Source of the DNA: SZUA-584 sp040768905
Lineage (GTDB): Bacteria > Bacillota > Clostridia > Christensenellales > SZUA-584
Length of the DNA stretch: 64,000 nucleotides
Assembly (NCBI GenBank): GCA_040768905.1
Contig: JAXGMA010000001.1
Span: forward strand, 1,860,001-1,924,000
Direction: 5' to 3'
A program made the position numbers and the translations under genes. A model generated the notes under the pieces. That model did no database searches. It worked only from the letters and a program-made list of their open reading frames with translations, and was not told where the DNA came from. Within the stretch, counting starts at the first letter, position 1. Each line of letters starts with the position of its first letter. Shown piece by piece: positions 44,902-53,385 of this stretch.

Positions 44902-45442
44902 ATCTCTCCTTTATCGCCAGCAGATCTTTGTATGCATCTTTTTTCAAATGTTCATTGCGCAGCAGGGCGGCAGGGTGGTAAGTCGGCATAATGGAAAAGC
45001 CTTTGACTTCATGCCAAACGCCGCGGTCGTACATGATCTTGACATCCTTTCCAAGAATATATTCTGAAGAAACACGCCCGAGGCATACGATGATACGCGG
45101 CTTGATGATCTTGACCTGGCCGCGCAAGAAGCCGATACACGCCTTCGCTTCTTCTGGCAGCGGGTCACGGTTGCCCGGAGGCCTGCATTTGATCACATTG
45201 GCTATATAGACATCATTGCGCGTGAACCCTATGCTTAAGATCATCTTGTCAAGCAGCTGCCCTGCACGCCCGACAAAAGGACGCCCCAGCGCGTCCTCAT
45301 CACGCCCGGGCCCTTCGCCGACAAACATCACGCCGGCAGTCATGCTACCTTCGCCAAAAACGGTATGCGTGCGCGTCTGCCAGAGAGGGCAGTTTTGGCA
45401 GCTTTCAACATCATTTTTCAGCTTCAATAAACTTGTATGCAT
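44864..45442 (-). CDS. Uracil-DNA glycosylase, family 4 (Fe-S)
   Basis: A 192-residue base-excision repair enzyme that removes uracil from DNA. Motif 1 is GEGPGRDE, motif 2 is TYHPAALLRN, and the four [4Fe-4S] ligands are Cys15, Cys18, Cys86 and Cys102. ATG at 45442 is chosen because the product then begins at the CxxC arm as in the family and a promoter lies immediately upstream. It has no ribosome binding site, consistent with a leaderless message. Confidence 0.9.
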   Translation of the reverse strand: MHTSLLKLKNDVESCQNCPLWQTRTHTVFGEGSMTAGVMFVGEGPGRDEDALGRPFVGRAGQLLDKMILSIGFTRNDVYIANVIKCRPPGNRDPLPEEAKACIGFLRGQVKIIKPRIIVCLGRVSSEYILGKDVKIMYDRGVWHEVKGFSIMPTYHPAALLRNEHLKKDAYKDLLAIKERYELVYGKHSSQP

Positions 45443-45448
45443 AGATTG

Positions 45449-45477
45449 ATTATACCTCAGCCGGATGCGTGCCTCAA
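45449..45477 (-). promoter_or_regulatory. Promoter of the udg pair, probably leaderless
   Basis: Minus strand TTGAGG (45472-45477), 17-base spacer, TATAAT (45449-45454), then six bases and the ATG. The predicted first base of the transcript is the A of the start codon. Confidence 0.65.
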
Positions 45478-45639
45478 GCCCGGCGGTTATTGTTCTTTTA
45501 CTCAGAAACATCAGGTTTTCGGGCATGGTTCTTATCGACGCAGCCAATTATTTCACAAATTCTTATCATATAGCAGTTCATTTTTTACGCATAATCGTTT
45601 ATAATGATGAAAAAGTGATATGATGAATATGTACTTTCT

Positions 45640-46512
45640 TTGATTCTTGATTCCTATGCGAAGGGTGCTTTTAGAGATTTGGAACAGATAGTCACTGCCA
45701 TATTAAACAGCATACCCGATTTTATGTGGACGGACTTTATTGACATCCTGCTTTTGGCGATCATTATTTATTGGCTGCTGAAGCTGACTTCCAAGACGCG
45801 CGCCATGCAGGTCTTAAAAGGCCTCGGCATCATTTTGCTCGTGGCTTGGGTCACGGATTTTCTCGGATTTGTGGGAACGACCTGGCTGCTGAATTATGTA
45901 CTGACCGCCGGTGCTCTCGTGATCGTGATCCTGTTCCAACCCGAACTGCGGCGGGCCTTAGCGCGGCTCGGGCGCGGGCGGATCGAGCTTATCGGCACAC
46001 AGGCCGGCAACGCACAGGAAAATGTAGAAAACATATTAAAAGCCATCCTCAATCTATCGAAAAAACGTGTCGGCGCACTGATCGTTTTTGAGCGCACAAC
46101 GGGGCTAAAAGACGTGATCGAAAGCGGCACACGCATCGGCGCCATAATATCCGCAGAGCTCATTGAAAATTTGTTTTATACCAATTCACCGCTGCATGAC
46201 GGCGCACTGATCATACGTGACGACATCATTGAAGCCGCGGGCTGTTTTCTGCCCTTGAGCGACAATAAACAAATCGGCCAGGATCTTGGCACGCGCCACC
46301 GTGCTGCGCTCGGTGTTTCCGAAGTCTCCGACAGCATCACGCTTGTGATTTCTGAAGAAACAGGCGTGATTTCCGTCGCGCAGGACGGCAAACTTATCCG
46401 CTATCTTGATTCCAAGGCCATCAAAGACCTGCTTGAGGATCTTTACATGATCAAGCAAACAGCCAAGCACAAAGGCCTTCGCATCAAACGGAAAGGACGT
46501 GGCGATTCGTGA
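45640..46512 (+). CDS. cdaA: Diadenylate cyclase CdaA
   Basis: A 290-residue enzyme making cyclic di-AMP from two ATP. Three N-terminal helices (about 30-105) precede the DAC domain with LHDGALIIRDD and GTRHRAALG catalytic motifs. It controls potassium and osmotic balance, fitting the nearby trk genes. The start is uncertain: TTG at 45640 has no good ribosome site, and TTG at 45679 would give an N-terminus closer to known CdaA proteins. Confidence 0.93.
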   Translation: MILDSYAKGAFRDLEQIVTAILNSIPDFMWTDFIDILLLAIIIYWLLKLTSKTRAMQVLKGLGIILLVAWVTDFLGFVGTTWLLNYVLTAGALVIVILFQPELRRALARLGRGRIELIGTQAGNAQENVENILKAILNLSKKRVGALIVFERTTGLKDVIESGTRIGAIISAELIENLFYTNSPLHDGALIIRDDIIEAAGCFLPLSDNKQIGQDLGTRHRAALGVSEVSDSITLVISEETGVISVAQDGKLIRYLDSKAIKDLLEDLYMIKQTAKHKGLRIKRKGRGDS

Positions 46513-47759
46513 AAAAGGCGCTGTTATATATCTGGGATCTGCTGCGCGGCCATCTTCTTCTCAAAATCATGGCATTACTGTTTGCCGTCATTCTCTGGAG
46601 CTATGTGGTGGCTGAAGTCAATCCTGAGCGCGAGCGGCGTGTCAATGATATCACTGTGCGATATGAAAACATGGGCGACTTAAAGGCCAAAGGGCTTGAT
46701 CTTTCCGCAAGCCTTTCCGAGATCCTTGACAGCGTCGATATCCGGCTTGAAGTTAAGCAGAGCGAGCTCAAATACATAAATGATGAAACTGTCCGCGCCT
46801 ATGCGGATCTTTCCACGATAAACAGCACGGGTTATTTTACTCTGAGAGTAAGAGCAGAAACCAGCTACGGCAAAGTGCTTGAGGTCATTCCCTCTACAAT
46901 GCAGCTTTATGTGGATGATTCTGTGAACCATCCTTTGCCAGTCAACGTTGAAGTGTCCGGCAGCGTCCCTTCCGGCTACTACGCAGATGAACCCGTGATC
47001 ACCCCCAGCGTCATCACCATCTCCGGCGCACGCGTCGATGTAGAGAAAGCGGCCAGTGCTGTGTGCTATCTTGATTTGTCCGGCCTAACGGAAGGGTATA
47101 AAAAAAGCATTGAGGTCATGCTGCTTGATAGCGACGGCAATCCGCTTGAAAAGGCGCTATTTTCCGAGTCTTTCCCGTCTGTAATCGTGCAGCTTGATAT
47201 CCTGCGCAGAAAAACTGTCCCTATCGATGTGGGCGGTTCTATCTTCGGGCAAGAAGATATTGCACCCGGTTTTGAAATCATTGATATCACCAGCACGCCA
47301 GACCTGATCGACATCGCGGGCGATCCTTCAGTGCTTGCCGGCATCTCTTCGATCAATCTTGTTCCCTACAATGTCAGCGGCGCTAACACCAGTGTGGCTG
47401 TGCTTCTTGATTACCAGCTGCCGGAAGGCGTCAGGGTGATCACGCCCGAGAAGGCGCAGGTTTTCATCAATATACGCGAGATCATGAACACGCTGGAGTT
47501 CGAACGTGTCGAGCTGACTGCCAAAAATGTTCCCGGCAGCTTAAACGTACGCCTTGATACGCGTTTTGTCGATGTGACGGTGCTTGCCGGCATCTCGCGC
47601 CTGACCGAACTCAGCCGCGATGACATCGTCCCGTTTGTGGACCTTGAGGGCTTGGGCGCAGGCCAGCATACGCTTGATGTTCAGTTCCGGCTGCCGCCTG
47701 GCTTCACAGCAGAGAATTTTTCGCCCAGCGTGCGCACGGTCACTGTCACGCTTTACTGA
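46509..47759 (+). CDS. cdaR: CdaA regulatory protein CdaR (YbbR repeats)
   Basis: A 416-residue membrane-anchored protein with one N-terminal helix (about 15-35) and four YbbR-type beta domains outside the cell. In Firmicutes CdaR binds CdaA and tunes c-di-AMP production. The GTG start overlaps the cdaA stop by four bases. The usual third gene, glmM, does not follow here. Confidence 0.92.
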   Translation: MKKALLYIWDLLRGHLLLKIMALLFAVILWSYVVAEVNPERERRVNDITVRYENMGDLKAKGLDLSASLSEILDSVDIRLEVKQSELKYINDETVRAYADLSTINSTGYFTLRVRAETSYGKVLEVIPSTMQLYVDDSVNHPLPVNVEVSGSVPSGYYADEPVITPSVITISGARVDVEKAASAVCYLDLSGLTEGYKKSIEVMLLDSDGNPLEKALFSESFPSVIVQLDILRRKTVPIDVGGSIFGQEDIAPGFEIIDITSTPDLIDIAGDPSVLAGISSINLVPYNVSGANTSVAVLLDYQLPEGVRVITPEKAQVFINIREIMNTLEFERVELTAKNVPGSLNVRLDTRFVDVTVLAGISRLTELSRDDIVPFVDLEGLGAGQHTLDVQFRLPPGFTAENFSPSVRTVTVTLY

Positions 47760-47968
47760 CAAAACGCGGGTTGACTTAAAGGTGTTCAGCAGATCACATA
47801 GATTATGCGTTTTTTGAGTCAAACAGTCAAAATCTTCGGTCGATGTGCAAAATCAGGGGCACATCGCAGTCCTATAGAATGCGCGATGCGGCAGGTATAG
47901 AATCCGGCCGGATACACGGCATATCAATCCGGGCTTTCCCCAAAACCGGGGTATGATAATGATGCTGG

Positions 47969-47996
47969 ACGGGCGGTTTTTCCGCCCTCTTTTTGC
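47969..47996 (+). terminator. Terminator-like hairpin between cdaR and the FAD dehydrogenase
   Basis: GGGCGG (47971-47976), TTTTT loop, CCGCCC (47982-47987) and TCTTTTT. It ends 14 bases before the next ATG, so it may end the cda operon or act as a leader attenuator of the next gene. Confidence 0.75.
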
Positions 47997-48009
47997 AAAG
48001 GAGGATTTT

Positions 48010-49593
48010 ATGTCCATCATCGTAAACGGCATCAGCGTTCGTCTTGACAGTGATGACGACGTGATCAAGCATGCTGCGGCAGCAAAACTTGGGATCAAAG
48101 CGCAGCAGATCAAGAGGCTTCGCGTCAAGCGGCAGTCCATTGATGCGAGAAGAGAAAATATCCGGCTTGTGATGACAGCGCTTGTCGATCTTTTTGATGT
48201 GCCCAAACAACAAGCGCTTGAGATTGATTTTGGAAAGGCGCAGGAATACTGCGAGCCTCCAATACGCTACGGCAGCATGGCCTTAAGCCGCCCTGTCGTC
48301 ATCGGCACAGGCCCGTGCGGGCTTTTCGCGGCTTTAACGCTGGCAAAGCACGGTTACAGACCGCTGGTGCTTGATCGCGGTAAAAACATGTCAGATCGTG
48401 AAGCTGATGTTGAGCACCTAATGCGCACAGGCATACCGGACAGCGAGAGCAACGTCTGTTTCGGCGCAGGCGGCGCAGGCGCTTTTTCGGACGGTAAACT
48501 TACCTCCCGGATTAAAGACCCGCGTGCCGAGCATGTGCTGCAAATACTCGCGGACTTCGGCGCACCCGAGCAGATACTGCGTATCGCCCATCCGCACACC
48601 GGCACAGAGTACATACGCAAGGCTGTGCGCGCCATATTGGCGCATATTGAATTGCTCGGCGGCGAAATATTGTTTTCTTCCCGTTTTTGCGGTATATTGG
48701 CTGACAGGCAGGCGCTGTGCGGCATAGAATATATGAGAAACGGCACGGTGCACATTGTGGAAACGCGCGCTGCTCTTCTTTGTATCGGGCACAGCGCGCG
48801 GGATACGTATAAAATGCTCTTGGAAGCTGGTATCGCGATGGAGCCAAAGCCGTTTGCTGTCGGCCTGCGCATCGAGCACCTGCGCGCATATATCGACAAG
48901 ACGCAGTACGGCGCGGCCTATGGACACCCTATGCTTGGGGCGGCGGAATACCGGCTCACCGCAAAACACGGCGGGCGCAGCGTATATACGTTCTGCATGT
49001 GTCCGGGCGGTGTGGTGATCAACAGTTCCACACAGCCGGAAGGCATCGCAGTCAACGGGATGAGCTATTATGCGCGGGACGGCGAGAACTCAAACAGCGC
49101 GGTGGTCGTCAGCGTTGCTCCGTCGGATTTTCCTAAAGGCGCGCTTGGAGGCATGGCTTTCGCGCAACAGATCGAACGCGCGGCATTTGCACTTTGCGGG
49201 AAGTCAGGCATCCCTGTTCAGACGGTCGGCGGTTTTACCGGCGGCTCCGGGCGGTTTGGTTCAGTCAGCCCGAGTATCCGTCCGCATCCGGCGGCTGCCG
49301 ATCTTAACCGTTGTCTGCCCCCGTTCATAGCCGATGCTATAAAAGGCGGCCTTGCAGCGTTCGGCCAAAAACTCAAAGGGTTTGACAACGCAGACGCAAT
49401 GCTCACAGGCGTGGAAACGCGAACGTCTTCGCCGGTGCGCATCCGGCGGCGGGAAGACTTTCAGGCGGAAAACCTTAGCGGCCTTTATCCTGCGGGCGAA
49501 GGCGCAGGCTATGCGGGCGGGATCGTCTCCGCAGCAACAGACGGCATCAAATGCGCCGAAGCGCTCATGCACAGATTCGCGCAGCCGAGCTAA
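48010..49593 (+). CDS. FAD-dependent dehydrogenase of the COG2509 type
   Basis: A 527-residue flavoprotein. An N-terminal about 85-residue basic domain precedes the FAD motif VIGTGPCGLFAALTLA (about residue 97). Further family segments are VCFGAGGAGAFSDGKLTSR, CMCPGGVVINSS and the C-terminal YPAGEGAGYAGGIVSAA. The reaction is unknown for the family. ATG at 48010 has AGGAGG upstream. It is followed within 17 bases by a P-loop ATPase gene. Confidence 0.88.
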   Translation: MSIIVNGISVRLDSDDDVIKHAAAAKLGIKAQQIKRLRVKRQSIDARRENIRLVMTALVDLFDVPKQQALEIDFGKAQEYCEPPIRYGSMALSRPVVIGTGPCGLFAALTLAKHGYRPLVLDRGKNMSDREADVEHLMRTGIPDSESNVCFGAGGAGAFSDGKLTSRIKDPRAEHVLQILADFGAPEQILRIAHPHTGTEYIRKAVRAILAHIELLGGEILFSSRFCGILADRQALCGIEYMRNGTVHIVETRAALLCIGHSARDTYKMLLEAGIAMEPKPFAVGLRIEHLRAYIDKTQYGAAYGHPMLGAAEYRLTAKHGGRSVYTFCMCPGGVVINSSTQPEGIAVNGMSYYARDGENSNSAVVVSVAPSDFPKGALGGMAFAQQIERAAFALCGKSGIPVQTVGGFTGGSGRFGSVSPSIRPHPAAADLNRCLPPFIADAIKGGLAAFGQKLKGFDNADAMLTGVETRTSSPVRIRRREDFQAENLSGLYPAGEGAGYAGGIVSAATDGIKCAEALMHRFAQPS

Positions 49594-49609
49594 GCACAAG
49601 GGAGGACAG

Positions 49610-50281
49610 ATGAAAAGGATTACAGTCTATTTCGGCAATTACGGCAGCGGCAAAACCGAATTGTCCATCAACACCGCGCTGGCGCTTTCGCGCACCCACA
49701 GCGATGTCACGCTCGTTGATCTGGATATCGTCAATCCGTATTTCCGCTCCTCTGAACACCGCGCTCTTCTTGAGCACAGCGGCGTACGTGTTATCGCGCC
49801 CGTCTTTGCCAATACCGCGGTGGATGTGCCCGCGCTGCCGCCTGATATGTCTTCTGCTTTTTCAAGCGGCCATGCTGTTTTTGACTGCGGAGGCGACCCT
49901 GTCGGCGCTTCGGCACTTGGCAGCTTAAAACCTCAGTTTGATACGTCACGTTCAGATACACAGGTTTTATTCGTGCTCAACACATGCCGCCCGTATCAGG
50001 ACAGCAAAGATGCGATCATGCAAAGCATCACGCGCATACAGCAAAGCGCGCGGCTCAAAACCGACGGTTTTGTGCTCAACACCAATCTTGGCGTACAGAC
50101 AACAGGCCGGGAACTGTCACAGAGTTATCACCTGGCGCGCAGCCTTTCTTCCGCTACAGGCATCCCCATTTGCTTTGTGAGCGGTACAAAAGAAGCGCTT
50201 CATGTTTTTTCGAAGTATTGCCCAGAATGCGATGAAAAGCGCATAGAGATCACGCCTTATACCCGCCCTGAGTGGCTTTAA
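49610..50281 (+). CDS. MinD/ParA-like P-loop ATPase
   Basis: A 223-residue ATP-binding protein. The Walker A-like motif is FGNYGSGKTEL (residues 6-16), followed by LVDLDIVNPYFRSSEH, the deviant-Walker group switch region. It resembles the SIMIBI ATPases annotated as CobQ/CobB/MinD/ParA-like. It sits between the COG2509 flavoprotein and cysK in a likely operon; the substrate or cargo is unknown. Confidence 0.8.
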   Translation: MKRITVYFGNYGSGKTELSINTALALSRTHSDVTLVDLDIVNPYFRSSEHRALLEHSGVRVIAPVFANTAVDVPALPPDMSSAFSSGHAVFDCGGDPVGASALGSLKPQFDTSRSDTQVLFVLNTCRPYQDSKDAIMQSITRIQQSARLKTDGFVLNTNLGVQTTGRELSQSYHLARSLSSATGIPICFVSGTKEALHVFSKYCPECDEKRIEITPYTRPEWL

Positions 50282-50304
50282 TAAACTTGAAAGAGAGAGA
50301 CTCC

Positions 50305-51198
50305 ATGCGCATTTATTCCAGCATACTAGACACGATCGGCAACACACCGCTGGTGCGGATAAACCGGCTTTGCGGTCAAAAAGGCGTGGAAATCTACGCC
50401 AAGAATGAGGGCACCAACCCGACGGGCAGTATCAAAGACCGTATCGCTTTAAAAATGGTCGAACAGGCCGAATCGGAAGGAACGCTGCGAAAGGGCAAAA
50501 CGATCATCGAACCCACATCGGGCAATACAGGTATTGCGCTTGCCATGATCGGGGCTGTAAAGGGCTATGATGTACAGATCGTGATGAGCAGCGCAGTCTC
50601 GGTGGAGCGCCAGAAAATGATCGCAGCGTTCGGCGCAAAAGTCATTCTCACATCAGCGGAGGAAGGCACCGACGGCGCCATACGCAGAGCGCGCGAACTC
50701 GTTGCAAATGATCCCGATGCATATTTTATGCCCGACCAGTTTACCAACCGCTACAACAAGCTGGCACATTATTCGACCACAGCCGAAGAAATGATCCGCG
50801 ACACGGACGGGCGCATCACACATTTTGTATCCGCGCTGGGCACCTCAGGCACACTCATGGGCACCGCAAAGCGGCTCAAGGAGCTGAGCCCCTCGATATG
50901 CATCGTTGAAGCCCAGCCCGTTCGCGGCCATTATATACAGGGGCTAAAAAATATGACCGAAGCCATCGTGCCGGAAATCTATGACCCCTCAAGGATCGAT
51001 ATCTCCATCATGATAGACTCAGAAGAGGCTTTTGCTATGTCCCGTCGCGTTGTGCGCGAAGAAGGCATTTTCTGCGGCATGTCCTCCGGCGCTGCGATGC
51101 TCGCGGCGCTGCGCGTGGCTGATCAGATAGAAAGAGGCGTGATCGTCTGCATTTTCCCCGACAGGGGCGAGAAATACTTGAGCACGGCGTTGTTTTGA
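50305..51198 (+). CDS. cysK: Cysteine synthase (O-acetylserine sulfhydrylase)
   Basis: A 297-residue PLP enzyme producing cysteine from O-acetylserine and sulfide. The PLP lysine is in NPTGSIKDRIA (near residue 41) and the substrate loop is TSGNTGIALA. The C-terminal PDRGEKYLST matches CysK closely. ATG at 50305 follows AGAGAGAG. It lies 23 bases after the ATPase gene. Confidence 0.94.
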   Translation: MRIYSSILDTIGNTPLVRINRLCGQKGVEIYAKNEGTNPTGSIKDRIALKMVEQAESEGTLRKGKTIIEPTSGNTGIALAMIGAVKGYDVQIVMSSAVSVERQKMIAAFGAKVILTSAEEGTDGAIRRARELVANDPDAYFMPDQFTNRYNKLAHYSTTAEEMIRDTDGRITHFVSALGTSGTLMGTAKRLKELSPSICIVEAQPVRGHYIQGLKNMTEAIVPEIYDPSRIDISIMIDSEEAFAMSRRVVREEGIFCGMSSGAAMLAALRVADQIERGVIVCIFPDRGEKYLSTALF

Positions 51199-51217
51199 CC
51201 GCCAAGGCTGCGCGGAT

Positions 51218-51239
51218 AAAGGACAGTATGCCTTTTTTT
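51218..51239 (+). terminator. Weak terminator after cysK
   Basis: AAAGG and CCTTT arms with an eight-base loop and a seven-base T run. The stem is short, so confidence is low. Confidence 0.4.
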
Positions 51240-51360
51240 GATTTTTGCCTATTGTGCTGTTACCATCTTTAAAATCAAGAAAGAGGTTTCATCATTGGGC
51301 TGCGGGTTATCAATAAAATAAGCAGACGCGCAGTAGACCATGTGAATTCAGGAGGTAGTG

Positions 51361-51719
51361 ATGAAATCGTATCAGAAAATCAAAGCTTCAAAGCCCTACA
51401 CCAATGAATAACTGTTTGATCTGATCAAAGACAAGCCTTTCTTAGCGGGCATCCCTGAACTCAGCGGAAAAGGCCTACTCCAAATCATCAATTTCCACGC
51501 TATTGGACGGCATCAAGTGCAGCAAAAAAAAAGATAATGATCATGGCAGGCGAAGACAGGTCTCAGTTTGCCGAAAATCTGGGAATGAACATAGCGACAA
51601 GAGGCATGTCGGATTTTGCCGATACTTTAAGCGGTGACAGGAAGCAAGTGATTAATCAGGTAGGCATCACTGCCAGTGAGCTGGCTGCCATGGTTCTGTA
51701 GCTTCTTGAGCTGGAAAGC
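51361..51719 (+). pseudogene. Decayed gene, family unknown
   Basis: A perfect AGGAGG site (51351-51356) precedes ATG at 51361. The frame hits TAA after 16 codons, continues as LFDLIKDKPFLAGIPELSG, then slips around an A8 run near 51522-51531. The rest reads IMIMAGEDRSQFAENLG onward to a TAG at 51699. The last part alone is a 54-codon frame (51537-51701). At least one stop and two frameshifts separate the pieces. I cannot name the parent family. Confidence 0.5.
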
Positions 51720-52166
51720 CTACTCCTCGCCCCAGCGGTATTTTCTGTTTTGACGCAGTTTATCGGTTTGGCAGCAAAGGCAGAGGCCGTTGTGGCAGCA
51801 TACCGTGCCGCCGCAGCCGCTGCACATCCATTTTTCTTTTTCTATCTCAAGGAAGTTGCCGATACCGTGTTTGTTTATGTAGGTTAAATTCTCTATCATG
51901 CTCAGATGGTATTTTGTGCGGTAGCGCTTATCAAGCGCTTTTAAGCGTTTGCAGGGAAAATCCGTACATTCAAAACAAAACCGCACAAGCCCATTGCCTA
52001 GCTTTTCGCACTTGTCTGCCATGTGCAGGCAATTTTTGCCGCGGGGAAGACAGCCTTCGCAATAGGTTCGCCGCAAGCCCTGTTTATGAAGATCATGTTT
52101 TTTCGCAAGATATGCGATGCAGACGCTGCAGTTCATCCCGCAGGGCGCGATCAGCTCTTTTTCCAT
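51720..52166 (-). CDS. DUF3795 cysteine-rich protein
   Basis: A 148-residue protein with many cysteines in CxxC-like pairs (APCGMNCSVC, YCEGCLPRGKNC, CFECTDFPCKRL, CSGCGGTVCCHNGLC), matching DUF3795. It probably binds zinc or an Fe-S cluster; the function is unknown. It begins LIAPCGMNC as is typical of the family, so the start is sound. Confidence 0.85.
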   Translation of the reverse strand: MEKELIAPCGMNCSVCIAYLAKKHDLHKQGLRRTYCEGCLPRGKNCLHMADKCEKLGNGLVRFCFECTDFPCKRLKALDKRYRTKYHLSMIENLTYINKHGIGNFLEIEKEKWMCSGCGGTVCCHNGLCLCCQTDKLRQNRKYRWGEE

Positions 52167-52310
52167 TCTTTTTGACTGCCTTAATTATTCCTGTATTGTG
52201 AATAGCGTTTTTGATGCTATCAGTGTAATACAAAGAAGCAGTATTTTCAATCAGCTTCTTTCTGAAACTGGATTCGATAGCGGTTTATCTGTGGAATTCT
52301 GAGGACATTC

Positions 52311-52347
52311 ATACAATAGCCGCCCCAAAAAAGGGCGGCTATTGTAT
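52311..52347. repeat. 15-base-pair inverted repeat after tRNA-Val
   Basis: 52311-52325 pairs perfectly with 52333-52347 around a seven-base loop (CAAAAAA on the plus strand). It abuts the 3' end of tRNA-Val. The T run, on the tRNA strand, is in the loop rather than after the stem, so it is not a standard terminator. Confidence 0.7.
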
Positions 52348-52348
52348 G

Positions 52349-52425
52349 TGGTGGAGATAGCTGGATTCGAACCAGCGACCTCTCGCATGTGAAGCGAGCG
52401 CTCTAACCGGCTGAGCCATACCTCC
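52349..52425 (-). tRNA. tRNA-Val (anticodon CAC)
   Basis: A 77-base cloverleaf on the minus strand: acceptor GGAGGTA with TATCTCC (one G-T pair), anticodon stem CTCGC/GCGAG with loop TTCACAT, T arm GGTTCGAATCC and encoded CCA. Confidence 0.94.
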
Positions 52426-52446
52426 GTGATGGTTCGTGCATTTGCT

Positions 52447-52475
52447 ATTATAATACATCACTGCGTGTTATTCAA
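52447..52475 (-). promoter_or_regulatory. Promoter of tRNA-Val
   Basis: Minus strand TTGAAT (52470-52475), 17-base spacer and TATAAT (52447-52452). Confidence 0.8.
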
Positions 52476-52593
52476 CCTTAATTTTGGCGCAAAACTTTAT
52501 CACCATTTTTTCGTACTGCCTATACTTTTGCATTGCATGTTTTGTCGATTCATGCTACATTATCGGCAGTAAATTTTATTTTGGAGCGTCAAA

Positions 52594-53157
52594 ATGTCAA
52601 CGGATAAAAAAGAAACCATGCTTGCCAACCCCGCGCCTTTAGGCCTTTTGGGATTCGGCATGACCACCATGCTGCTGAATCTGCATAACGCGGACATCAT
52701 CGCTTTATCAGGGGTCATTCTCGCGATGGGGCTTTGCCTTGGCGGCACTGCCCAAATATTTGCCGGCATCATGGAATTCAGAAACAAAAATACATTTGGT
52801 GCAACCGCTTTCACGGCATACGGCTTTTTCTGGTGGTCGTTGGTGCTGATATGGACCAACCCGTTTGAAGGCATCGTCGCTACGGACGCGACCAGCATAG
52901 GCTACTATCTTCTTCTATGGGGCGTGTTCACGGCCTTTATGTTCATCGGTACGCTCAAGCACAACCATGCGACACAATTTGTTTTTTTAACTCTGACTTT
53001 ATTGTTTATTCTGCTGGCCATCGGCGATTTCACAGGAAATACTGATGTTAAACATGTGGCCGGATGGATAGGGATAATCTGCGGAGCTTCTGCCATCTAC
53101 AACAGTATGGCACAGATCATCAACAACGAATTTGGCAAGAGGATCATGCCGCTTTAA
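52594..53157 (+). CDS. satP: Acetate/succinate transporter, GPR1/FUN34/YaaH family
   Basis: A 187-residue six-helix membrane protein. The family signature NPAPLGLLGFGMTTMLLN lies at residues 12-29, followed by FAGIMEFRNKNTFGATAF and an FWW motif. It should move acetate or related short acids with protons. ATG has GGAGCG upstream. A strong terminator follows. Confidence 0.9.
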   Translation: MSTDKKETMLANPAPLGLLGFGMTTMLLNLHNADIIALSGVILAMGLCLGGTAQIFAGIMEFRNKNTFGATAFTAYGFFWWSLVLIWTNPFEGIVATDATSIGYYLLLWGVFTAFMFIGTLKHNHATQFVFLTLTLLFILLAIGDFTGNTDVKHVAGWIGIICGASAIYNSMAQIINNEFGKRIMPL

Positions 53158-53169
53158 TCAGTGTCTATC

Positions 53170-53204
53170 GCCGGGCGCTTTGTATGAAAGCCCCGGCTTT
53201 TTTA
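53170..53204 (+). terminator. Terminator after the acetate transporter
   Basis: GCCGGG-C-GCTTT pairs with AAAGC-C-CCGGC around a GTATG loop, followed by a T run. Confidence 0.88.
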
Positions 53205-53385
53205 TTTTACCATTCTTAACTCTTTTCTAAGGACGGCTTATCAACAGTTGTATCCTCGGCTAAGAGCCCTTATCACGCTTATTCTCAACTTTACAAAGAT
53301 TTGATGTTTTCCGTATATGTTTCGAACATTGTTTATGTAAGCTTATGGCATCAATTTTTAAAATATTTAAGGAGCGATTAAAAGA

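Noticed and set aside
51409..51411. Recoded stop in the decayed gene (selenocysteine or read-through)
   Set aside because: The codon is TAA, and further shifts downstream show the gene is broken.
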